Translations under genes and position numbers: made by a program
Notes under the pieces: model-generated
Databases searched by the model: none
What the model saw: only the letters and a program-made list of their open reading frames with translations
What the model was told of the DNA's origin: nothing
Assembly (NCBI GenBank): GCA_038030265.1
Contig: CM075937.1
Span: forward strand, 47,782,198-47,846,197
DNA from: Corythucha ciliata
Lineage: Eukaryota > Arthropoda > Insecta > Hemiptera > Tingidae
Reading direction: 5' to 3'
Length of the DNA: 64,000 nucleotides
Shown: positions 10,975 through 22,285 of the stretch, in pieces
Layout of the letters: every line of letters starts with the position of its first letter
Position numbering within the stretch: the first letter of the stretch is position 1

Positions 10975-12401
10975 GAAAGCTTACAAGACTGGAATTTGCC
11001 GCGCCAAGAAAGATACATGGAGGACCTATTGCGAGGGAATTGAGGAAACAGGAGAGGCGGCGAGACTCGTTCGTATCGTACGGTCAGAACCGAATGGTAA
11101 TGTAGGATCACTAACGCTTCCGGACGGTGGTTCGGTGGTTGATGGGTTAGGTATTGCGACACACTTGCTAAATACTCATTTTCCAGGGTGCAGTAGCGAG
11201 GAGGTCGTGCCACTGAGGGGTGGAACAGAGGACGAAGAGGAGTGCAATAGATGCGACGTGGTAATCTCGAAGGAGCGATTCAACTGGGCACTCAGCTCCA
11301 TGGGACCCTACAAGGCAGCAGGATTGGACGGAATACACCCGTGTGCCATTCAGCATGCCGGGAGGAGGCTTCAGGAGAGAATAAGACGACTCTTCGTCAG
11401 GTGACTTGCAGCCAGGAAAGTACCCACGGCCTGGAAACGGGTGAGAGTTGTTTTTATTCCTAAAGGTGGCGGGAAGCATGCCAAAGCGGAGGATTTTAGG
11501 CCTATTAGTGAAGCAGTGTACTTTTAAGACTGATGGAAAGGATAATTGAATTATACACGAGGGAATCATTGGCTACTGGGGGAGTGATCCACCAAAACCA
11601 GCATGCGTACACGGCGGGGCAGTCGACCGACTCGGCCCTCCACGACTTACTGGGGAGGGTGGAGGGATCGGTGGCTCAGAAAGAGTACGCGTTGGCTCTT
11701 TTTTTGAATATTGAAGGGGCATTTAATAGGGTACATAGGGTGTGTATTGTGGCAACTCTAGGGCACTTTGGGGTGGAGACGAGGCTGATTCAATGGATAG
11801 ACTACTCACTGAGGTCAAGGTGAGGTGATAGGTGGGTGGTCGCTAAGGTGGGCGGCGATAGGCTGGAAAAACGAGCCAGTAGGGGGGTGCCCCAGGGCTC
11901 AAGTCTCTCGCCTCTTCTCTGGATACTTGTGGTAGATAGTCTTATAAGGAATTAGTGGAAAAGGGCTATTATGCGCAATTTTTCGTGGATGACGGAGCCA
12001 TAGTGGTTAGGGGGAAAGACTTATCCACACTGTGTTCCCTCATGAGGGGGGCGGTGGGGATAGTCGAGGCATGGTGTAGGCCTAGGGGTCTCACAATAAA
12101 CCCTAGTAAGATGAATATGGTGTTGTTCACTCACAAGAGAAAAAGGAAGGGATGGCAATCAATCCACTTTCGGGGAGAGGCCATCGCTCTCTCTAAACAG
12201 GTTAAATATTTGGGAGTCATATTGGATGAGAAGTTAAGGTGGAAGGAACACGTAGACAGCGTCTATAAGAAAGCTGTGGTGGCCTTTCACCAATGTAGAC
12301 AAATCGTGGGGAAGACCTGGGGCCTGAAACCACGGGTCGTGAAGTGGATATACACAGGAATCATCCGACCGCGCATCCTGCACGGGGCGGTCGCATGGTA
12401 G
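10889..12401 (+). pseudogene. Reverse transcriptase domain of R1-like element 1, catalytic residues lost
   Basis: The domain is spread over several frames. It begins with the RT0/RT1 part (PYKAAGLDGIHPCAIQ, ending in a stop at 11404). Next come HAYTAGQSTDSALHDLL and motif A, which reads FLNIEGAFNRV where the intact relative at 28.6 kb has FLDIGGAFDN; both aspartates have become asparagine. Motif B (GVPQGSSLSPLLW) lies between open frames at 11885-11930. Motif C reads FFVDDGAIVV instead of YADD. The thumb is KYLGVILDEKLRW. The changed motif A and at least four frame breaks show that this domain is dead. Confidence 0.85.
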
Positions 12402-13614
12402 AGGGGGATAAGGAAGGGAGGGGGGCGTATAGGCTCGCAAAAATACAAAGGCTTGCTTGCCTGGCGATTTTGGGGCCATTCCGGACAACCCCTACGAGGG
12501 CCATGGAAAGATTACTAGGCCTGAAGCCCTTGGACATTGAAGTCAGGGGTCGGGCACTTGAAGTTGCCTACAGGTTGAGATGCCAGGGAGGCCTAAAGAG
12601 GGCCAGGCAGGGCCAATGGGACTGGGAAGGGGAACTAAATGGAGTATCCCCGTCCTTGGCACTTAGGCCGGATTACGTGGTTAAAAGGAATGACTTCTCG
12701 ACCAAAATCAAACAGAGAGTCATTATGAGAGAAGAAGGTTGGGAATCCTGGCAAGGGGAGCTGGTGTGTTACACGGACGGCTCCAAGAAGGGTCAGGAAG
12801 GGCCGACCGGAGCTGGAATTTTCGTGCCGGAGCTGGGGGTGGAAAAAAGTATCCCGCTAGGGGGACACACCACAGTTTTCCAGGCCGAGGTGGTAGCGAT
12901 CGATGCTTTGTATTCGGGAGCTACTGAAGCGGAAAGTGACAGGTAGGGTGATCGGCACCTACTCTGATAGCAGGGCGGCACTGGGGGCGATCACCAAACC
13001 CGTGGTGGACTCAGCGGCCGTGGCGATTTGCAGAGTAGGGACCTCCAGGAGTCCAGGGCGAAGGGAACTCCCTAACGTTGGGATGGATCCCGGGTCATAA
13101 AGGATGGCAGGGAAATGAAAAAGCAGACGAACTGGCCAAGCGTGGCGCGGACCAGCTGGTTATAGGACCTGAACCATCGGTGGGCATTGCCCGAAGGGTG
13201 GTCTTGAGGGAGATAAGGGCCTGGGCCAGTGACCAAGCCCTGAGGAGATGGCGGACTGAACCAGGGTACCGGCAAGCAAAACTGGGAATAAATGAGGAAG
13301 ACCAGGAAGCTTCGGCATGGTTGCTGGGACTAACACGGGTTAAGCTTAGGCGGATAGTAGGGATGTGTACAGGACATTACGCCCTTAATAGGCATCTGTC
13401 AATCATGGGGGCAGTAGGGGAGCCCGACTGCGAAAGGTGTGGGGAGGCTGAGGAAACCGCGGAGCACGTCGTATGCGAGTGTGGCGGCTACGCGGCGGTC
13501 AGATACACCATTTTTGGTGACGATAGGATATCCTTCCCCAGCTTCTCAAAGGACAATGGGACCCGTCTCCTGAGTTTGCTGGAAAGGATAAATAGGTTTG
13601 AGGAGCCGTACTAG
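12402..13614 (+). pseudogene. RNase H and C-terminal finger of R1-like element 1
   Basis: After the RT thumb, the frame ending at 12946 carries VCYTDGSKKG and VFQAEVVAIDAL, the first D and the E of RNase H. A frame change follows, then YSDSRAALGAI and PGHKGWQGNEKADELAKRG, the remaining acidic residues. The last part (13078-13614) ends with CERCGEAEETAEHVVCEC, a C-x2-C...H-x4-C finger seen in all R1-like copies here. The stop at 13614 is followed by a 50-60 bp 3' UTR and poly(A). Confidence 0.85.
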
Positions 13615-13672
13615 GCTCTCCCGAGTCCGGGCCCTAAGTGGGTATGGTGTATGGGCCGAAAGGAAAAAAAAA

Positions 13673-13685
13673 AAGTCGAATTGGC
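13673..13685. repeat. Right target-site duplication of R1-like element 1 (13 bp)
   Basis: Exact copy of the 13 bp at 9751-9763, overlapping the last two A of the poly(A) tail. Confidence 0.85.
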
Positions 13686-15901
13686 CAACACAGGTGGCTT
13701 CGCGTACCTACTGAAATTTTGTTCACTGCCTTTTTATCCGGCAATTTAAATCGTTTAGTCGGTGGTGTAATTAATTTAAACTTATAACATTGTTTTTAAC
13801 GAGTCACTACCAGTGAAACAACACTCCTAATTCGAAGTTTGATTATTGCAAACAACACAGTGCATAAAACCACTTAATGACGCGGTGCTGTGTAGACAGA
13901 AACTGCCACTGAGTCCTATAATTACATCGGATTGCTTTTCACTCCTCTTCGTTTCACGGTCTATTTTTTTTCAAAGTAATTTCACGAGCGACCATCTCTT
14001 TTTGTATTAAAAGAACGGCGGCTATAGTGAAACATAATAGACGTCATTCAAGTTTTTACGACTCCCTTCGGGGGGATCAAATTGACGGCAATATCGCCCC
14101 CTTCCCCCTGCCACCCCGGAAACACTCAATCTCCGTCCGTCACCCCCCCCCCCCCACACGCACCCGTGGGTGAACGGGGGGGAGGCCTTTAAAAGGCGAT
14201 GGCGTGTATTCTATAATTCCGGTGGGTAGGGGGGAGGGGGTTTGTGGGAAATGAAAGAAAGTTGTGGTGTTAGGGGAAGCGTTTGTATCCCTTATAGAGG
14301 CCCTCAGGGGGTGTGACACCGCGGGAGACCCGAGAGAGGAACAGGACTTTTAGCCTCCGGCTCTTTTATTTAAAAAAAAATAGACCTTTCGTGGCTATAA
14401 ATCTTAAATTATACGGATGAAAAAAAAAACACCGCCGCAGTGTTATACGCATCAAATGATCTAGAAAGCCCCGGCTCTCTCGGGGGTTGACTTTATTTAC
14501 TTCAAATCAACCTTACTAGTATTTAACAGGCGTTTAAATGGTTTACAACCTCGTCAATTCACCCTTCATTAATATTTAAAGGTCATTTCAAGAATAGAAA
14601 ATACGAAGGGTAGCTCTGCGAAGGGTATCTGTCGATGTTCTTTTATGATTGAGAGGTTTACTGAATAAAGAAAAGATGGTAATGCAAAAAAAATGAAATT
14701 GAGATTGTCCTTTGGGCTTGGATAGTTGTAGCGGAGAGGGGAAGGGGGGGGGAGAGCCTCAATGTTAATCCGTCAGACAACTTTTTAGTCTTCAACTAAA
14801 CGAAAAAGTCTTTTGTCAACAATCTTTTTATTCAAGAAAGTAATAGCGACCCCCCCCCTCCCTCTCTCAACCATTCTACCGCAACCATCTCAATCCGTTT
14901 TAAAGTTATAATCAAAGAGCAAGACAACACAATTAAGATCCTTTTCTCGCCGCTTTTAATTGCTCTAATTAAACTTTATTTGTGACCCTGATGGATTCAC
15001 TGGCTCGTGGAATTAATTTTTCGATATAATTATTGATCATTGATTAAAAAACAAGGTCATTTGGGGCACCGTTGAAAAGGTCCAAATAATCGGTTGTTGA
15101 CATTTTCGAAATTGACTAGGGTGGGTGGGGGGGCTGTCCAGTTACATAAATATACGTAACGGGTTAGAACTTGATTGTGAAACTTAAAAAACACTTGGAG
15201 CCCAAAACTTGAAGTTTTTGCGTTGCCATTTTTGGACATAAATAGGAGTTTGACCTTATTAAATACCCACGCGTTGTCCCCTCGTTGAATTATTAAATTG
15301 CGTCGTTGTGAATCTTGGTGTTTCGTATGATTAATTAAACGCACAATGCAGTGTTTTTTTTAACGTGATGAAATAAAGCGACGCCTACCTGTTACACTTT
15401 GCCCCTTGCGCACACGAATCGGCGAAGTTTTTCCCCCCTAATCACCGATCTAATTTGTTGTTTTTTAAAATTATTATTATTTTTCTTCAACGTTCGAACG
15501 CTTTCGAGCGTTCGTCTTCAACTGCTCGGCTTTTGGAAAACCCACCCACTTTCTGGGGGAAAAAAAAAGGTGGAAAAGCTCGTAGGGTGGTGGTGCTGAC
15601 AAGTTGGGTGTCTCCCCCATGGGCTGACTTGCTGCTACGGCAACGGAATTCTGCTTTCCTTTTTGCCCCTTCCCCTCGCACCGTAGTCGGTCAAAAATAC
15701 TGCGCTGGTGTCGAATTCCGAATTGATTCGCTTGACGATATGTACGTGATGTTTTTGTAAGATTAGGACTGTGAACATTGCGCAGCAATTGATTTGTAAA
15801 CTTGGTTTTTCTTCTTATTATGAATAGTGCGCTTATAACAAAATGAAAACTCTTTTCACACATTTAAACAGAGCTCTTAATTGGATTAATTAACAACGGT
15901 T
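13686..15901. other. Non-coding region, probably 3' flank of the host gene at 16 kb
   Basis: No frame with a recognisable domain is present on either strand. There are several homopolymer runs (C14142-14155, G around 14175, C around 14850) and AT-rich stretches. A short perfect hairpin is listed separately. The right end lies just downstream of the stop codon of a minus-strand gene, so part of it is likely that gene's 3' UTR. Confidence 0.5.
15495..15514. other. Perfect 8-bp hairpin with a TTCG loop
   Basis: CGAACGCT-TTCG-AGCGTTCG pairs perfectly. It lies about 390 bp beyond the stop codon of the minus-strand gene end. In + strand RNA it would be a UUCG tetraloop. Whether it is transcribed is unknown. 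Confidence 0.35.
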
Positions 15902-16492
15902 TTACGCAGAATTGATATCTTTGAGTGTCATGTCGTCGCTCATCCCTTGTTCCAGCTTTTCCTCAATTATTTGTTTCATGAATTTAACCAAATCGGACTC
16001 CTCTGCATCGGACGCACTCCTGTCTGAGCTTTGGTAACCTGATGGTCCTGGCCCAGCCTTCGAAAGAGATTGATTGGCCGTGTAGTGATGGAGGGAACAG
16101 TGCTCGGGGGGTGGGGTTGGGTGGATGAGCATTTGCAGCGAAATTTATCACCCAATTCAAACTCTAAATCACCTGTACTGCGTGTGTTATTGGTGGGGAA
16201 GGAGCAGTGGTAGCGGCGGTGGCCGCTCTAACGTCACCCGTCGACGATGCTCGACGAGGCATGAACATACTGGCGGCTTCGTCCAATCTACTCTGAAATT
16301 AAATTCGGAAAAAAAAACAAAAATGCTTTTACTATGGTGGGAGGGAGGAAAAGTGGATTAAGATGAGTTACCTGAGTAGCGGAGATTGCCCTGGACCATA
16401 GCTGTCTCGCTTTCCCTTTGCTTGTTGTTTCCGAATTTTTGGGTGAGACGAACATCGAAATAAAAATGCTGGAGGGCTCATTTTTCGTGATT
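15902..16492 (-). CDS. Three terminal coding exons of an unidentified host gene
   Basis: Reading on the minus strand, exons at 16492-16372, 16292-16173 and 16102-15902 join in frame. Each border has AG acceptors (TTTGTTTAG, TTAATTTCAG and CACCCCCCGAG) and CAG/GT donors (GTAACT, GTGATT), with phase 0 at both internal junctions and a 5' overhang of one base on the first exon, so an upstream exon is needed. The 146-odd residues start ITKNEPSSIFISMFVSPK, pass through Ala/Thr/Pro-rich sequence, and end with an acidic, probably helical tail (EESDLVKFMKQIIEEKLEQG ... LKDINSA, then TAA). I do not recognise the family. The tail looks like a cytoplasmic C terminus. Upstream exons must lie beyond 16.5 kb, across repeats. 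The acceptor of the last exon (GAG) is the weakest part of the model. Confidence 0.6.
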
Positions 16493-16889
16493 CTAAACAA
16501 AAAAAATCGACCAATTTATCACCCTAGAAATAAAAAGAGTTCAAGAGCAAATCATAATAAGACCCTAACCCAAAATTAGGGCAAAATTGTCCTTCCTTAG
16601 TCCTTTTTTTAGTCCTCTCGTAGTCCTTTCTCAGTCCTCCCTGAGTTTTCACAGATACCGAGGCGATTTGTTAATTTCTGGTGCCCAAAAAGGTGACACC
16701 CCGCTTGCACTGGTTATCAGGACGGCCAAAATTACTAAATTCAGTTTTTGAACCTTCCCAAACTTGCGAAATTGGTTTATTGAGAAAACAAAAAGCCGCA
16801 CCTGAAAGATTTTTGAGCGAGCCAAAAGCGCTAAATTGCTTCTTGAGGCGAGGAATTTTGAAGGAAATTGCAGAAAAAAAACTTTCAGT
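16493..16889. other. Presumed intron DNA with GCGAAATTG-type repeats
   Basis: AT-rich DNA upstream of the first visible exon of the minus-strand gene. From 16681 it holds diverged copies of a unit with GAAATTG, TTGAG and GAGCCA words, like that at 5.4-5.6 kb. The 76-codon frame here (16681-16911) runs through these repeats and has no domain, so it is not called a gene. Confidence 0.45.
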
Positions 16890-18585
16890 TGTGATTAAAA
16901 TTGAGAAATAGTGCTAAGTAAATTTTGGTAATACTGTTTAAAAATTCGTTAATTCGCATCTAACGTTATAAAAACACTAATTCGCGGTTGAAATGGGTAA
17001 AACACGCTCATACACGGTTAAAACTGAGAAAAAACGGTAATTCACGCCTACAATCCAGAGAAGTAAGCATTTACAGATAAAATGAAGCAAATGAACACAT
17101 TTTCTGCTAAAATTGGCGCAAATTCACGGCTTAAATTGAAAAGAACGCTTAGTTAGCGGCTAAAATAAGAAAAAAACATTCATTCGCTGCTTGAGTAGGA
17201 CCTCAACTCTCAGATAATTCACATCTAATATTGAGAAACTCTAGTTCACGGCTAAAATTGAGAAAAATCCCTAATTTACGCCTAAAATCAAGAATAGCGA
17301 GTATTCGCAGCCAAAATGGAGCAAATAAATGCATCGTAGCGATTAAAATAGGAAATAAAATATTTTATTCCCTGCTAAAATTTTGAAAGAGCCGCTATTC
17401 GAGGTAAAATTATGGAAAACAAGAGCTGATTTGCGGCCACAATTTTGAAGGAAATTGCGAACAAAACTTTCAATTGTGTCTAAAATTGAGAAAAAGCGCT
17501 AATTTATGGCTGTAAAGTGAGAGAAAAACAAATCGTTAATTCGAAACACTAATGCGCGGCTAAAATGAGTGAAAAACGCTCATACGCGGTTAAAAACTGA
17601 GAACAATCCAGAAAAGTGACCATTTACAACTAAAATGAAGCAAAATGCTTTCATTTGCAGCTCCGGAGGGGCAGGCCACCGATCAAAGTGGGCACGTGAA
17701 AAGGTCGAAGTATGGACAAAAATTTGGATTTTTAAGGGTTGAAGCGTTAATTTACGCAGTGTTATTTGGGGAAAACTGCTCATTTCACGCTAAATTTGAT
17801 GGAAAAAACAATAATAACGATCTGAATGCAACTTTGCGGTTAAAATTAAGAAAAATGACTAACTCGCTGATGGTGGAGGACCTATTAGCCTATTACACTG
17901 CTAAAAATGAGGAATATCGCTAATTTGTGGCTAAACAGCGGCGATAAAAATGGTTAAACTGACAATTCGCGCCCTCAAAATAGGCAAACTGGCTATCCGC
18001 GCTCTAAAATTAGCAAAAATTGACCTTTCGTGCCCCTAACTGGCATGCGTAGGACTATTCGCGCCCTCTTAGAATGGCGCATCTGGCTATTAGCACCCTA
18101 AAATTGACAAAATGAACTCAATTCGCCCTAAAAAAAAAAGGCTTAACTGGTAAACTGGCCTTTCGCGACTTACGAAATTGGACTCAAAGTGTTTCAATTT
18201 AAGCCCGAACGTCTCTGTGGAATTATGGTCCCTTGGCAGTCCTCAGAGTACGCTCAAATGACAAGTGCAGGCGGTCCCTAGCAAAATAAACGCCTATCGC
18301 GGGAGCACGATGGTTTTAGGAGGCCCTATTACGGCTAAAATTGTTTAAAAAATCGCTTGCTCGCGGCTACAACTAAGATAAATGGATCATTTGCTGCTAA
18401 ACATGAGGAAAATACACCAATTCGTGGTATCTACTGGGGGTGAATCTGAGGGTTATAATTGATAAAAAAAAAAGCGCTAATTTGCTGTTCTGAAACCAAC
18501 TTCGCTGCCTAAATCGAAAAAAGAGCTATAACGTCCCTGCTGCTTTTGAGAGAAATCCGCGTGCGTAACTAAAATTGAGTCGTAT
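16890..18585 (+). repeat. Diffuse ~30-bp degenerate repeats, + orientation, with a short variant block
   Basis: Same unit as at 1.4-5.3 kb (GCTAATTCGCGGCTAAAA and an A-rich spacer). At 17950-18180 a variant appears in which CGCGCCCTAAAATTGGCAAAC-like words recur every 35-45 bp. No gene is seen. Confidence 0.8.
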
Positions 18586-18589
18586 TGGC

Positions 18590-21040
18590 ACTAAGACTAG
18601 TCTCCAGTCGAGTCGGAGCACCAGGACGACCAGTTTGGTCGAGTCGTAGTACCACTACGACTAGTCTAATCGAGCCGAAGTAGCACTACGACTAGTCAAG
18701 TCGAGTCTCAGTAGCACTAAGACTAGTCTAGTCGAGTCTCAGTAGCACTAAGACTAGTCTAGTCGAGTCTCAGTAGCACTAAGACTAGTCTAGTCGAGTC
18801 TCAGTAGCACTACGACTAGTCAAGTCGCGTCGTAGTAGCACTACAACTAGTCTAGATGAGTCTTGGTAGCACTACGACTAGCCTAGTCAAGTAGAAGTTG
18901 CACTACGACTAGTCTAGTCGAGTCCAGACGTCTCGTAGTAGTATTACGAATAGCCTAGTCGAGTTTTAGTAGCACTAAAACTAGTCTAGTCGAGTCTTAG
19001 TAGCACTAAGACTAGTCTAGTTGAATCTCAGTAGCACTAAGACTAGTGTAGTCGAGTCTCAGTAGCACTAAGACTAGTCTAGTCACGTAGAAGTAGCACT
19101 ACGACTAGTCGAGGCGATTCTAGATGTGTCGTGATAGCACTACGACTCGTCTAGTCGAGTCGAAGTAGCACTACGACTATTCTAGTCGAGTCTTAGTAGC
19201 ACTACGACTAGTCTAGTCGAGTCTCAGTAGCACTACGACTAGTCGAGTCGAGTCTAGATGTGTCGTGGTAGCACTACGACTCGTCTAGAAGAGTCGAAGT
19301 ACCACTATGACTAGTCTAGTCGAGTCTCAGTAGCACTAAGACTAGTCTAGTCACGTAGAAGTAGCACTACGACTAGTCTAGTCGCGTCGTAGTAGCACTA
19401 CAACTAGTCTAGATGAGTCTTGGTAGCACTACGACTAGCCTAGTCAAGTAGAAGTAGCACTACGACTAGTCTAGTCGAGTCCAGACGTCTCGTAGTAGTA
19501 TTACGAATAGCCTAGTCGAGTTTTAGTAGCACTACAACTAGTCTAGTCGAGTCTTAGTAGCACTAAGACTAGTCTAGTCGAGTCTCACTAGCACTACGAC
19601 TCGTCTAGTCGAGTCAAAGTAGCACTACGACTAGTCTAGTCGAGTCTTAGTAGCACTACGACTAGTCTAGTCGAATCTCAGTAGCACTAAGACTAGTCTA
19701 GTCACGTAGAAGTAGCACTACGACTAGTCGAGTCGATTCTAGATGTGTCGTGATAGCACTACGACTAGTCTAGTCGAGTCTTAGTAGCACTACGATTAGT
19801 CTAGTCGAGTCTCAGTAGCACTACGACTAGTCTAGTCAAGTGGCTGTAGCACTACGGCAAGTCGAGTCTAGTCAAGTAGAAGTAGCACTACGACTAGTCT
19901 AGTCGAGTCCAGACGTCTCGTAGTAGCACTACAACTAGTCTAGTCGAGTCTTAGTAGCACTAAGACTAGTCTAGTCAAGTCTAAGTAGCACTAAGACTAG
20001 TCTAGTCGAGTCTCAGTAGCACTACGACTAGTCTAGTCGAGTCTTAGTAGCACTACGATTAGTCTAGTCGAGTCTATGTAGCACTACGACTAGTCTAGTC
20101 GAGTCTCAGTAGCACTAAGACTAGTCTAGTCGAGTCTCAGTAGCACTAAGACTAGTCTAGTCACGTAGAAGTAGCACTACAACTAGTCTAGTCGCGTCGT
20201 AGTAGCACTACAACTAGTCTAATCGAGGCTCAGTAGCACTAAGACTAGTCTACTTGAGTCTCAGTAGCACTACGACTAGTCTAGTCGAGTCTTAGTAGCA
20301 CTAAGACTAGTCTAGTCGAGTCTCAGTAGCACTACGACTAGTCTAGTCGAGTATAAGTAGCACTACAACTAGTCTAGTCGAGTCTTAGTAGCACTAAGAC
20401 TAGTCTTGTCGAGTCTCAGTAGCACTACGACTAGTCGAGTCGAGTCTAGATTTGTTGTGGTAGCACTACGACTCGTCTAGTCGAGTCTTAGTAGCACTAC
20501 GACTCGTCTAGTCGAGTCTTAGTAGCACTACGACTCGTCTAGTCGAGTCTTAGTAGCACTACGACTCGTCTAGTCGAGTCTTAGTAGCACTACGACTAGT
20601 CTAGTCAAGTAGAAGTAGCACTTCGACTAGTCGAGTCGAGTCTGGACGTGTCGTGGTAGCACTACGACTAGTCTAGTCAAGTGGAAGTAGCACTACGACA
20701 AGTCGAGTCAAGTAGAAATAGCACTACGTCTTGTCTAGTCGAGTCTAGACGTCTCGTAGTAGTATTACGACTAGTCTAGTCAAGTTTTATAGCGGCACTG
20801 CGACTAGTCCAGTCGAGTAGAAGTGGTACTACAACTAGTCTAGTCGAATTTAGACGTGTCTTAGTAGCATTACGACTAGTCTAGTCGAGTCTTAGTAGGA
20901 CTTCGACCAGCCTTGTCGCGTCAAAGTAGCAGTATGGCTAGTCTTGTCTGGTTTAGTCTAGTCATTTCGTATTAGCATTACGACTAGTGGACTAGTCGAA
21001 TCTAGTGTGACCGAATCCTAGTAGCACTATATGACTAGTC
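18590..21040. repeat. Satellite of 31-bp units (about 79 copies)
   Basis: The unit is close to GTAGCACTACGACTAGTC followed by TAGTCGAGTCTCA, 31 bp. Each unit contains two short dyads: GTAG-CA-CTAC and CGACTAG-T-CTAGTCG. Variants replace the last six bases (CTCA, CTTA, GAAG). A segment around GTCCAGACGTCTCGTAG is repeated 557 bp apart (18922 and 19479) together with about 100 bp of matching upstream units, so there is also longer-range duplication. The array sits inside the 30-bp repeat field, and both edges decay gradually. Confidence 0.95.
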
Positions 21041-22285
21041 TAGCTCATTCGCGGCTGTTATTGAGAAAGAACGCGCATTTGGGGCTAAAATGGAGAAAAA
21101 AACGCTAAAATTGAGGCAATGGCGTTCATTAAATACAAAATAATAATAAGAAAACAATTCGGATAAGGCGCTTAGCCGCTTATTCTAGACTAAAGTTGAC
21201 AAAACTCGCGGGTTGAAAAAAGGCGCTGGGTTTCGTGGTTGAAATTGAGAAAAAGCGCACACTTCATGGTAACTTCTTGCGCGAACGTGTCTCAGTCACG
21301 GTAGCACCCCCACACGGGCCTAAAATAAAAAATGAACGGTCTTAATTCGGGAAAAATTTGCAAGTTTCGGTTGTTTTTTGTTTTTTTTGTGGCGGCGCCA
21401 ACCAGACCGGATATTGGCACAATTAATAATTCCGGCTCTTTATTTCCTGCAAAATTGCAACTTTCGGGTCTTTATTTCACCAAAATTGCTAGTTTCTGCG
21501 GGCTAAATGTCTGTGAATCGCAAGTTAGCAATTTTTTTTTGTGGCCTTGCATTCCAGACTAGCTGGGCAGGGCCTTGGCTGTGGCGCCGAAGACTCAAAA
21601 ATATCCCAGTATGTTTATCCCTTCACACACGCCTCGCTTTCCGTCGCTGAACTGTACAGGCTATACCATTCCTAAATTCGGATGGTGGATAAATATTGAA
21701 CGGGGTGGCGAAAATAAAATTCTGTGAGTGATGAGGGCCGGTGTGATTGATGGGTGGCGAGTGTTGGGGGTACAGTAGTTAGTTTTCATGGGAGGAATGA
21801 CCATTTTCATCATGAATAATAGTCAGTGAAGGACATTCCTGTTTTTGCCCTGGAACCGACAGTTTTTTAGGTTGGCTTTTTGTCTATTTACTTGAGGATT
21901 TAATGCACTGAACGAGTGTGGTGGAAGAGAGGGGGCGGTACCACCTACTCACGCCCCCGGTCCAATCCCTTCGATCTCGACGGTTTTAGTATTCCCTGTC
22001 TGTTTAATCCGTTTAATTAGGAGGATTATGGTCGTTAGTGGAGTGAATGAAACAGAGTAGAATGCCCTATAGTGGGCAAGAAGTGGCAAGCGTGGGGTGG
22101 GGGGGGAATGGTGAACTAGATCCGGGGGGCCGCGAGATCAAAGTGTTTTCAATAGCATCAAAGCCCTCTCCAAGACCAGTTAATTGCCCTCAGACTCAGT
22201 TTTCAAAAGTAACTAGGTGGATCACCAATCATTCGCCACATTAATGAACTTGTGACCTTTGGAGGTTTTTTTTTTTTTTTTGCAC
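21041..22285. other. Repeat remnants, then non-coding DNA 3' of the transporter gene
   Basis: 21041-21330 holds 30-bp unit remnants. 21330-21560 holds AAATTGCAAGTTTCGG-type repeats; the 76-codon frame there follows the repeats and is not considered a gene. 21560-22285 is apparently unique; it lies downstream of the SLC17-like stop codon and ends with a 19-20 base T run at 22266-22282, which is a poly(A) stretch just after the stop on the minus strand. No clear AATAAA was found close to the stop. Confidence 0.5.

Larger units (their letters stand above)
9764..13672 (+). mobile_element. R1-like non-LTR retrotransposon, element 1, 5'-truncated
   Basis: A 3.9-kb copy lies between two 13-bp direct repeats and ends in a run of A (from about 13662). 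It begins within what corresponds to the end of ORF1 or the ORF1-ORF2 junction of the family, then carries endonuclease, reverse transcriptase, RNase H and a C-terminal Cys/His finger in the order of the R1/LOA-like elements at 25-36 kb. Frameshifts, stops and a MITE make it inactive. Its 3' UTR shares CTCCCGAGTCCG and ATGGGCCGAAAGG with the tails at 44.5 kb and, more loosely, 35.97 kb. This marks one family with several copies in the window. Confidence 0.85.

Noticed and set aside
18590..21040. CRISPR-like regular repeats
   Set aside because: The units are head to tail without unique spacers, the period is a contiguous 31 bp, and the genome is eukaryotic. It is a satellite.
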